DNA from: an uncultured Planctomycetota bacterium | Lineage (GTDB): Bacteria > Planctomycetota > Phycisphaerae > Phycisphaerales > UBA5793 | NCBI GenBank assembly: GCA_900696685.1 | Contig: CAADHA010000032.1 | Location: 1-55,443 of the forward strand | DNA: 55,443 bases | Direction of reading: 5' to 3' | In this document: positions 36,025 through 45,171 of the stretch, one piece after another | Position numbering within the stretch: the stretch's first letter is position 1 | Layout of the letters: each line of letters opens with the position of its first letter | The notes under the pieces: generated by a model | Seen by the model: the letters and a program-made list of their open reading frames with translations, nothing else | Told to the model about the DNA's origin: nothing | Database searches by the model: none | Position numbers and translations under genes: made by a program

Positions 36025-36150
36025 GCGCGTCGCGGCGCGTTCGCGCCGGTCGCTCGAGCGCGACTCACGGCAAGAACGGTGCAGTTGGCGCGGGAATATC
36101 GATTGGGTTCTGTGGAATACCGCACGCCTTTGGGCGTCGAATTGAATGAC

Positions 36151-36711
36151 ATGCCGCTTGCCCTGACCGAACACGATTTGGGACGGCTGATGCAGTCGAT
36201 GGGGCCCCGGCTCCTCGCACTGGCGCGCGGCATCTGCCGCGACAGCGCCGTCGCCGAAGACGTCGTGCAGGAGGCGTTTGTCAAACTGTGGAACACGCCG
36301 CCGGACGGTCCGGAGCAGGTCGTTCCCAGCTGGCTCAAGCGCGTCGTCGTGAACCTCTCGATCAACCATCTGCGGCGGCGCAGGAACACGCAGACGCTGC
36401 CTGAGTGCGGTGAGGACCGCGCCCTTCGGCACGACCGGCTTCCCGAGGCGCAGATCGACCTGAGCGACAACATGCGCCGCCTCGAATCGGCGCTCAGCCG
36501 CCTGCCCGACGACAAGCGCGCGATACTCGTGATGAAGGTGTACGACGAGATGAGTTACGAGGAGATTGCAAGGGCGATGGAAGTTCCGATCGGGACGGTA
36601 ATGAGCCGGTTGAACCGGGCGCGGGCCGCGCTCAAGGAACTGATGGAGGCGGATTTGAAGCACGCCGAAGCCGATCCGCTGATCTTCCCGCTTCGGCGGG
36701 CGCAAGGGTAA
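36151..36711 (+). CDS. ECF-type RNA polymerase sigma factor
   Basis: 186 residues from the ATG at 36151; a GTG at 36079 would add 24 residues and neither has a clear ribosome site. Region 2 (GICRDSAVAEDVVQEAFVKL) and region 4 (LPDDKRAILVMKVYDEMSYEEIA, quoted in part, then VPIGTVMSRLNRARAALKEL) are seen; no region 3, no N-terminal region 1. It directly precedes a zinc-finger anti-sigma gene. Confidence 0.93.
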   Translation: MPLALTEHDLGRLMQSMGPRLLALARGICRDSAVAEDVVQEAFVKLWNTPPDGPEQVVPSWLKRVVVNLSINHLRRRRNTQTLPECGEDRALRHDRLPEAQIDLSDNMRRLESALSRLPDDKRAILVMKVYDEMSYEEIARAMEVPIGTVMSRLNRARAALKELMEADLKHAEADPLIFPLRRAQG

Positions 36712-36730
36712 GGACGACGAGGTGATGACC

Positions 36731-37852
36731 ATGGAGCGATACGAATGCCAGGATGTGCAGGCGGTGCTGTCGGGGCTGCTCGACGGCGAACTGGATGCGC
36801 CGGCCGCGCACCTTGCCGAGGCGCATCTCGCGCGGTGCGGACCGTGCCGCGACCTGCTCCAGCAGGCCGAAGAGACCGATGACGTGCTTCGCGTTGCGAT
36901 GGCGCGGCACGAAGTGTGGCCGGCCTCGCTTGAACGGCGCATCAGGGCCGAGGTCTTCGGCGTCGTCGGTGAAGCCGACGCGAATCACCGCCGGCGCCGC
37001 CTGCTCATCGCCGCATGGAGCGGGTGGTCCATGGCGGCCGTGGTCATGCTTGGATTCGGATTCTCCATTTCACAGGGTTGGCTCACCGCGCGGCCCGCCG
37101 AGAGCAGCCCCCCCCTCGCGTTCGCCGACACCGGGCCGGAGATCGCCCCGGGCGATCCGGACGTCTGGCTGTCGCCCGTCGGCAGCGAGGACCTGGCTCG
37201 ATCGATCTTCGACGATCTTCTCCTGACCGAAGCCGGGGCTGCGGCGCACGAGGAAGGTGAAAGCCCAGCCCCCGCCGTGCAAGGGCCGGCGCTGGCCATG
37301 GAAAATGAACCTTCTGACACGAGGGTGTCTCAGCCTATCGCGCCTGCACGGCCCGCGTTCAGCAACCTCGCCCTCGCGGGAATGGAGGCGGAGATCAGCG
37401 CGGCCCGGCAGGCCGAAATGTGGGCGTCGGCCCGCGCTGCCCGGGAGCAGCAGCCCGTCCTTGCGCCTGTCGAGGAGCCTGGGCCTGCGGTCGAATCGTC
37501 GGCGCAGTTCGCCGCGGCCGAGGCTGAGTCGGGCGACCCGACCATGGGTGAAGTGCTGCACCAGGCATCGATCCTTCTGACCGCGCTCGCGCAGGCGGGC
37601 GACGAATCCTTCGGCGATGTCCGCAAGGTCCAGCAGGCTCTTTCGAGTGATGACGTGCTCGAGCGGCTGGCGATGGCTCGCGGCGACCTCGATTCGCCCG
37701 ATTCGGTCGATCTCGTCAACCGCGCCTGGACCCTGCTGGAGTGGACCACCGGGAGTGTCGATCAGGAAGAACTGGAGCGAGTCAAGCACTCCATCGCCAT
37801 GCAGGACCTGCCGAGACGGCTGGAGCAACTGAGTGACCTGTACTGGAACTGA
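36731..37852 (+). CDS. Zinc-finger anti-sigma factor, single-pass membrane protein
   Basis: 373 residues. N-terminal ZAS-type domain: Cys4, then HLAEAHLARCGPCRDLL giving the His-x3-Cys-x2-Cys pattern. A transmembrane helix follows (WSGWSMAAVVMLGFGFSI, about 98-116), then a long Ala/Pro/Glu-rich extracytoplasmic part ending in a helical segment (about 270-370). Expected to bind and silence the neighbouring sigma factor. Starts at 36725 or 36731 are possible; GAGG lies eight bases before the latter. Confidence 0.87.
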   Translation: MERYECQDVQAVLSGLLDGELDAPAAHLAEAHLARCGPCRDLLQQAEETDDVLRVAMARHEVWPASLERRIRAEVFGVVGEADANHRRRRLLIAAWSGWSMAAVVMLGFGFSISQGWLTARPAESSPPLAFADTGPEIAPGDPDVWLSPVGSEDLARSIFDDLLLTEAGAAAHEEGESPAPAVQGPALAMENEPSDTRVSQPIAPARPAFSNLALAGMEAEISAARQAEMWASARAAREQQPVLAPVEEPGPAVESSAQFAAAEAESGDPTMGEVLHQASILLTALAQAGDESFGDVRKVQQALSSDDVLERLAMARGDLDSPDSVDLVNRAWTLLEWTTGSVDQEELERVKHSIAMQDLPRRLEQLSDLYWN

Positions 37853-37895
37853 TCCGGGAATCGCGGCGCGGCGTCAAGGCGGAGGCCGGCGCAGG

Positions 37896-38414
37896 ATGCA
37901 TGTCGGCCGAGCGCGGCTTCGCGCCGTTGCGTCCCTTGCCGCGAGCGCCCTGGCGGCGGCGCTTTCGGGATGCTCTTCTTCGATGCCCGCTGCCTCCACG
38001 ACCAGCGGACTGCGCGATGCGAACTTCCGGCACGACGCCACCCTCATCCCCGCAGCCGCCGAAGGCCGCGATGAAGAGGCCCGAAGAGTCATCACCATCG
38101 AACCGGACCCGGCGCGCGACGCCGAGATCCAATCGCTCCTGCGAAACGCTCTGGATTCACTTCGCTCGGGCGAGATTCAGCCGGCGCTCGATCTGCTCAT
38201 GCAGGCGCAGAGCATCGACGGGTGGGTGCGCAGCGAGCACGCCCCGGCTGTGCTCTTCTGGACCGGGCACGCCTACGACCAACTGGGCGAGCGCTTCGCC
38301 GCGATGGGCGCGTTCCGCCGCATCACGCTCCAGTATCCGAGCTCGGCCTTCGCCGAGCGTGCCACGCGCCGCCTGCGTGAACTCCGCAGCCGCACATCTC
38401 CGCAACAGCGCTGA
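37896..38414 (+). CDS. TPR-like lipoprotein
   Basis: 172 residues. Lipobox LSGC after AALAAAL (mature Cys about residue 26). C-terminal half is a TPR pair of the YbgF/BamD kind: FWTGHAYDQLGERFAAMGAF and ITLQYPSSAFAERATRRLRE. The ATG at 37896 has GGAGG upstream. Same direction as the sigma/anti-sigma pair, so part of the same operon and perhaps of the envelope response (inference). Confidence 0.75.
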   Translation: MHVGRARLRAVASLAASALAAALSGCSSSMPAASTTSGLRDANFRHDATLIPAAAEGRDEEARRVITIEPDPARDAEIQSLLRNALDSLRSGEIQPALDLLMQAQSIDGWVRSEHAPAVLFWTGHAYDQLGERFAAMGAFRRITLQYPSSAFAERATRRLRELRSRTSPQQR

Positions 38415-38487
38415 CCAGGCCGGGATTCAGACGCGTCCCGGATCGCCGCCACCCCTTGTTTTGCCGGTCAAAAGAATACACGCGTCC

Positions 38488-39786
38488 CTATTTTCCGGTG
38501 ATAGCGCGGTGGCCGTCGGTCAGGCGCATGGCGCGGCGGAGGCGGCGCAGGCCGCCGCTTGCCCCCAGCCAGGCCAGGCGCAGCCGCTCGCCGTACGAGC
38601 CGAGCCACGGCGCGCGCCCCGCGGCGCGGTCCGTCCGCAACAGCGCTGCTTCCACGTCGTCCATGGTCAGTGTCGTGCGTCCGGAAGCGCCGGCGTGCAG
38701 GCGTGCGAGCCAACCCGTTGCCGCCCACATGACCCACAGCGCCAAGAGGCCGGTGATGATCGGCATGGCGTAGTAACCCGGCCCCCACGCCCGCCCGTCA
38801 GCAAGGCGCGAATGCAGGTAGCGCAGCGTCAGTTCGTCGATCGCACGCACGTCTTCTTCATCGCGCGCCGGCCCGACGCCGAGGACCATCTCAAACCGCA
38901 ATCCAGCCGGCCAATCGCGGGCGAAGGCGGGCACTTCACCCCTGCCCGCGCCGAAGCGCCTGTGCGTGACGAACTGCCTGAGCGCACGCCATCCCAGTCC
39001 GCGGCCGCGAACCTCGCCGATCTTCACATCCTCGACGTGCGCGAAGACGACCTGCCGCAGCACCTTCGCCTGCCTGGCAGTCGGATGCTCCGGCGGCGAC
39101 GCGGCGATCTCCTCCTCAAACGCATCGACGAGCAGATCGAGGAGATCGCGCAGCCGCTCCTTGCGCACTTTGTCGAGTTTTGCTTGGCGCAGCATGTCGG
39201 CAAGCCAGGCCGCTCCGTCGAGGCGCTGCTCCACGGCCAGGTCGCTGCGACTGAAGATGCGCTCAAAGCCGCCGATAATGAGACGCTCCTCGCCGCCCGA
39301 GGCCTCGAGTCGATCGGTGAGCATGAGGCGGCTTCGCGGCTGCGCGACCTCAGGCAGGGCGCGCAGCATCCGCCGCAGATCGTCGAGATGCGTTCCCAGT
39401 GCCGCGCCGCGGTTGCGGATCATCGACGGGCATGCATAACTCAAGCCCACCTGCACGCCGCCTTCGCCGGGCATGGGCACGAATGGAAACAACTGGCACG
39501 CGAGGGGCTTGGCCTCGAGGCCGAACTCCGCGTGGATGCGGCATCGGCCGTCCGGCTCGAGAAAAATGCACGAACCGTCCTCGCGCTGGCGAAGCCAGAC
39601 GCGGCCGCGAAACTCAACCGTGGGCGATTGACCGAGGCGCTGCGCCCAGCCCTGGACTTCGAGACGCTTCAGGTCGTCCGGGCGCAGCTGCACGGTGAAG
39701 TCACGGCAGCACCCGGCACAACTGTGGCACGAGTAGCGCTGCGCGCCGGTGCGCGGCATGAGAATGGGCAGTGATCGCGGAGTCAT
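38488..39786 (-). CDS. YkgJ-family CxxCxxCC protein
   Basis: 432 residues. N-terminal zinc/iron-chelating domain with YSCHSCAGCCRDFTV (C-x2-C-x2-CC, about 19-27), CRIHAEFGLEAKPLACQLFPF and a later Cys in SYACPSM, which is the pattern of the YkgJ / FliB-like family. A hydrophobic helix lies near the C-terminus (AMPIITGLLALWVMWAATGW). The rest is helical and Arg-rich. Substrate unknown. Convergent with the TPR lipoprotein. Confidence 0.85.
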   Translation of the reverse strand: MTPRSLPILMPRTGAQRYSCHSCAGCCRDFTVQLRPDDLKRLEVQGWAQRLGQSPTVEFRGRVWLRQREDGSCIFLEPDGRCRIHAEFGLEAKPLACQLFPFVPMPGEGGVQVGLSYACPSMIRNRGAALGTHLDDLRRMLRALPEVAQPRSRLMLTDRLEASGGEERLIIGGFERIFSRSDLAVEQRLDGAAWLADMLRQAKLDKVRKERLRDLLDLLVDAFEEEIAASPPEHPTARQAKVLRQVVFAHVEDVKIGEVRGRGLGWRALRQFVTHRRFGAGRGEVPAFARDWPAGLRFEMVLGVGPARDEEDVRAIDELTLRYLHSRLADGRAWGPGYYAMPIITGLLALWVMWAATGWLARLHAGASGRTTLTMDDVEAALLRTDRAAGRAPWLGSYGERLRLAWLGASGGLRRLRRAMRLTDGHRAITGK

Positions 39787-39824
39787 CTGTCAGGCCGGCG
39801 GAGCGGCCCCGGTGCAATGAAGCA

Positions 39825-39848
39825 CCCCCGAGTATATGGACTCGGGGG
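39825..39848 (-). terminator. Hairpin after the DUF6263-like gene
   Basis: CCCCCGAGT-ATATGG-ACTCGGGGG: perfect 9-bp stem, 6-nt loop, 34 nt beyond the minus-strand stop at 39882. Minus-strand sequence after it is GTGCTTCATT, only weakly T-rich. Confidence 0.55.
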
Positions 39849-39881
39849 CGGGAATCAGGTCGTCAAGGATCACGGCGGCGC

Positions 39882-40913
39882 TCAATCATCCAGGCGCTTG
39901 ACCGAGGTCTGCACGCGCTGGTGATGGTTGGTGCGCACGGGCTTGTCGCCCTCAAAGATCGGCTCCTGGATCATCAGCCAGTTGAACTCGAGTTCGCCGA
40001 CGCGCTCGACGAGTTCGTTGTTCTTGGGATCCCAGATGTAGCGCCAGTCGCCCTTGATCATGTCGAACTTGGTTTCGAGCACCTTGAGCATGCCCTCGAT
40101 CTCTTCTTCAGGCGGCTCAAACTGGAGATCGATGACCATCTTCATGCCCAGGACGACGCGGTCTTCGCTCCGCTGGAGCATCTGGTAGTCGCTGGTGAAG
40201 GTCCACGTGCCGATGCCCTCCGCCTTGTTGCTGTTCTTGTCCTGCCAGGGCTTGGAGACGTCGCGAGAGTAGGTCTCGTTGCCGACGCGCCATGTGCTGG
40301 CGAAGAGTTCGCCGAGGCCCTCGGGCTTGTATTCGCCCGCTCGCCCCTGGATCGCCTGGATCTGTTCCATCAGTGCGACGGCCGGTTCCGAGCCTTTCAC
40401 CGTCTGCGGGTCGATATTCCCCTTGGAGTCTGCGGTGAACGTGATGGTCGAGGAGGCGAGCCTCTTGAGAGCCGCCGTCACATTGGCGTCCGTATCGGGA
40501 TCGGGCGCCTCCGTCGTCGAGTCGAATGTGTAGTTGCCGCCGAAAAAGGAGGAACCGCCCTCGGTGTAGAAGCGGTCGTAGGTCATGGTGATGTCGGCCG
40601 AACCGTCTTCGTGGACGTTGGTCACCGTGAATCGCATGACGTACTCGGTGTAGGAGCGATCGACCATCTCCTGCCCGGCCGCCTGCTGAATGCTCATGTT
40701 GTCGGCGCGGAAGAGATACTTGACGACGCGGTCCTTCTGGAACTTCGGGCCGAAGTAGACCTCATCGGCGGGCGAGGCGATCACGTCGGGCGCCGGCTTG
40801 GGATCCTGCGCGGCAGGAGCGCATGCGAGGGTCAACCCGATAATGCCAAAGCCCAGAAGAAGCGCGGCCGGGCCGAACCGGTGAAACCTCATCGACTTCG
40901 TAGATAAGGACAT
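39882..40913 (-). CDS. DUF6263-like lipoprotein
   Basis: 343 residues. The hydrophobic start ends in IIGLTLAC, a lipobox. Mature part: KDRVVKYLFRADNMSIQQ, ADITMTYDRF, TADSKGNI and repeated strand patterns of a secreted beta-rich protein; similar proteins in planctomycetes are named DUF6263 (from memory). The ATG at 40913 is preceded by GGAGG with 5-nt spacing. Function unknown. A TATGAT sequence on the minus strand at 41007-41002 may be its -10 box. Confidence 0.7.
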   Translation of the reverse strand: MSLSTKSMRFHRFGPAALLLGFGIIGLTLACAPAAQDPKPAPDVIASPADEVYFGPKFQKDRVVKYLFRADNMSIQQAAGQEMVDRSYTEYVMRFTVTNVHEDGSADITMTYDRFYTEGGSSFFGGNYTFDSTTEAPDPDTDANVTAALKRLASSTITFTADSKGNIDPQTVKGSEPAVALMEQIQAIQGRAGEYKPEGLGELFASTWRVGNETYSRDVSKPWQDKNSNKAEGIGTWTFTSDYQMLQRSEDRVVLGMKMVIDLQFEPPEEEIEGMLKVLETKFDMIKGDWRYIWDPKNNELVERVGELEFNWLMIQEPIFEGDKPVRTNHHQRVQTSVKRLDD

Positions 40914-41173
40914 TCCATCCTCCTGACTAGCCTGTCTGATCGGGCGGCCGCGTCCGGGTGGCGACCGAAACATCCCAGAAACAACACCCTGCACGACCGG
41001 GATCATAGCGCCGCTCTCCCGGCCGAAACCCGCGTCCGTGCCTGTGCATCGGACACTTCAATCCGTTCCACGAGAGAAGCAGGCTGCCGGGGCGCGCTTT
41101 GAGAAGGACGCACGAGCGAAGTCCCTCCGGCGTTTCCGGCCGCACGTGAGGCGCGGCGCGGCAACTGAGCCGG

Positions 41174-42760
<1,587 letters not shown>

Positions 42761-42888
42761 TCATGTGAAACCAGGCACGCGGACCCGCCCGACGAAGCGC
42801 GATGTCGCACCTCACCGCAGTTCGGAGACCTTGGAATCAAGGCTGGCCGCGGCTGCCGCCGCGGCACGGCGGCATTGCGATCGACCAA

Positions 42889-42961
<73 letters not shown>

Positions 42962-43227
42962 AACCACCGGGGCCTCGATCAAGCGCCGCAGGTTCGCGGC
43001 GACTTTTTACGCCCGCTTCGCGCGGTGGCTACATTGTATGGGCTTGTGCTTCCGCGAACAAGCACACGGTCGGCCCCGTGCGGCGGCGGGCAATCGCTGA
43101 TTCGCCGACGGATCGTGGCTCTCGGGCGCAGCCGTGGGCAGCGTCCCTGGAGCGCCCGGCGCATCTCGGCGACCGCGCACGGGCCGATAGAATGCGGCGG
43201 CGTGAAAGCGATCAGTGAGTGGAAGCC

Positions 43228-45108
43228 ATGAACCCGGCGGCAGCAGACTGGCGGATTCGGTTCGGATCGAAGATCGTCTCGCCGCAGCAGGCAGTGGCGG
43301 TCGTCAAGCCGGGGCAGCGGGTATTTGTCGGCTCGGGCGCGGCCGAACCGCAGTCACTTGTTGAAGCACTCTCGGCACGGATGGACATCAGCGACACGGA
43401 GATCGTCCACATCCTGACCCTTGGCGTGGCGACCTACGCGGAACCCAAATTCGGCGAGCGTTTCCGCCACAACGCGTACTTCATCGGTCCGAACGTGCGC
43501 GTCGCGATCGCCGAGGGCCGGGCGGACTACACGCCGATTTTCCTCTCCGAGATTCCCGCGCTCTTCCGCACCGGCCGGGTCGTGATCGACGTGGCGCTCA
43601 TTGCGGTCAGCCCGCCGGATGAGCACGGATACTGCAGTTACGGCGTCTCGACGGACATCGTGAAATCGGCGGCGGAGAGCGCGCGCCTGGTGGTGGGGGA
43701 AGTGAACAGCACGATGCCGCGTGCCCTGGGCGACTGCTTCATCCACGTCAGCGAGATCGACGTGCTCGTCGCGTCGGACCGGCCCATTCTCGAATCCTCG
43801 ACGGTTGAGCCGGACGACCTGTCGCGCCGCATCGCCCGGCACATCGCCGATCTCGTTGAAGACGGTGCCACACTTCAACTGGGGATCGGCACGATCCCCG
43901 ACGCCGTGCTTCACTTCCTCGGCGACTTCAAGGATCTCGGCATCCACACCGAGATGTTCAGCGACGGGATCATTCCGCTGATCGAAAAGGGCGTGCTCAC
44001 GAATCGGCGCAAGACGCTGCATCGTGGAAAGATCGTGGCCAGTTTCATCATCGGATCGCGGCGGCTCTACGACTTCGTGAACAACAACCCGCTCGTGGAG
44101 TTCCACCCCACCGAATGCACGAACGATCCGTTCATCATCGCGCAGAACGAGAAGATGATCTCGATCAACGCGGCGATTGAAGTCGATCTGACGGGACAGA
44201 TCTGCGCTGACTCGCTGGGCACGATGTTCTACAGCGGCATCGGCGGACAGGTGGATTTCACGCGTGGCGCAGCCCGGTCCCGCGGCGGTAAGCCGATCAT
44301 CGCCCTCCCCTCCACGGCTGAGAACGAGACAATTTCGCGCATCGTACCGACCCTCAAGCAGGGGGCCGGCGTCGTGACCAGCCGCGGCGACGTTCACTAT
44401 GTCGCGACGGAGTACGGCACCGCGTACCTGCACGGCAAGACGATTCGCGAGCGCGCCAACGCGCTCATCCAGATCGCCCATCCCAAATTCAGGCCCTGGC
44501 TCTTGTCGGAGGCGAAGGCGCGCCGTCTCGTCTACGCCGACCAGGTCGAACTGCCCATACGCGTTCCAGCCTATCCCGAAGAACTCGAGCGGTGGATCGA
44601 ACTCAAGGACTCCTCGCGTGCGTTCCTCAGGCCCCTTCGACTCACCGACGAATCAAGGCTACGCGAGTTCTTCTACCATCTTTCGCCCGAGTCCGTGCAC
44701 TACCGCTTCTTCCGCATGATCACCTCCATGCCGCACACGCGCCTGCAGGAGTTTCTCAGGATCGATTACGAGTCCGACATGGGCGTCGTCGTGCTGACGG
44801 GCAAGGGCGATGACGCACGGGTGCTCGGGATCGCGCACTACCTGAAGGATCCACGCACCAACTTCGCCGAGGCCGCGTTCCTGGTGCTCGATGAATGGCA
44901 AGGCAAGGGGATCGGCACTGCGATGATGAGGGCGCTCGTGGAAACTGCCCGCAAACAGGGTATCGCCGGCTTCACGGCCGACGTGCTGGCTGACAACGAG
45001 CGGATGATGCGCGTCTTCCACCGGTGCGGCTTCGCGGTGGAGAGCACACTGGCCGACGGCGTGTATCGCCTGCGCATTCCGTTTGAGTCGCCCAAACCGC
45101 AGGCATGA
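43228..45108 (+). CDS. Acetyl-CoA hydrolase/CoA-transferase fused to GNAT acetyltransferase
   Basis: 626 residues. Residues about 10-430 are a class I CoA-transferase of the acetyl-CoA hydrolase/4-hydroxybutyrate CoA-transferase group: ISPPDEHGYCS-like VSPPDEHGYCSYGVS, LGIGTIPDAVLHFL, SISINAAIEVDLTGQ-like motif containing the Glu of the catalytic region, SGIGGQVDFTRGA and VHYVATEYGTAYLHGK. Residues about 460-620 are a GNAT domain: RPLRLTDESRLREFFYHLS, VLDEWQGKGIGTAMMRALV (acetyl-CoA pyrophosphate loop) and DNERMMRVFHRCGF. The fused N-acetyltransferase could acylate the CoA enzyme or a partner with product acyl-CoA (inference). ATG 43228 preferred over GTG 43219. TAGAAT at 43182 may be a -10 box. 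Confidence 0.9.
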   Translation: MNPAAADWRIRFGSKIVSPQQAVAVVKPGQRVFVGSGAAEPQSLVEALSARMDISDTEIVHILTLGVATYAEPKFGERFRHNAYFIGPNVRVAIAEGRADYTPIFLSEIPALFRTGRVVIDVALIAVSPPDEHGYCSYGVSTDIVKSAAESARLVVGEVNSTMPRALGDCFIHVSEIDVLVASDRPILESSTVEPDDLSRRIARHIADLVEDGATLQLGIGTIPDAVLHFLGDFKDLGIHTEMFSDGIIPLIEKGVLTNRRKTLHRGKIVASFIIGSRRLYDFVNNNPLVEFHPTECTNDPFIIAQNEKMISINAAIEVDLTGQICADSLGTMFYSGIGGQVDFTRGAARSRGGKPIIALPSTAENETISRIVPTLKQGAGVVTSRGDVHYVATEYGTAYLHGKTIRERANALIQIAHPKFRPWLLSEAKARRLVYADQVELPIRVPAYPEELERWIELKDSSRAFLRPLRLTDESRLREFFYHLSPESVHYRFFRMITSMPHTRLQEFLRIDYESDMGVVVLTGKGDDARVLGIAHYLKDPRTNFAEAAFLVLDEWQGKGIGTAMMRALVETARKQGIAGFTADVLADNERMMRVFHRCGFAVESTLADGVYRLRIPFESPKPQA

Positions 45109-45171
45109 CGGGGCTTTCCAACTGCCTAACCGGCGGCAGAACCTCCACCGTCTCATGCCCTGGGATACCCT

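Noticed and set aside
36034..36047. GC-rich hairpin after manA
   Set aside because: Only a 5-bp stem in very GC-rich sequence; not distinguishable from chance.
36079..36150. GTG start for the ECF sigma factor
   Set aside because: Adds residues without family similarity; no ribosome site. Kept only as an alternative.
39494..39512. TGGCACG with GC 10 bp later, sigma-54-like
   Set aside because: Inside the YkgJ-family coding region and the -12 part (GGGC) does not match.
37900..39774. 624-codon open frame on the plus strand
   Set aside because: Runs through the lipoprotein gene in another frame and antisense to the YkgJ-family gene; a GC artefact.
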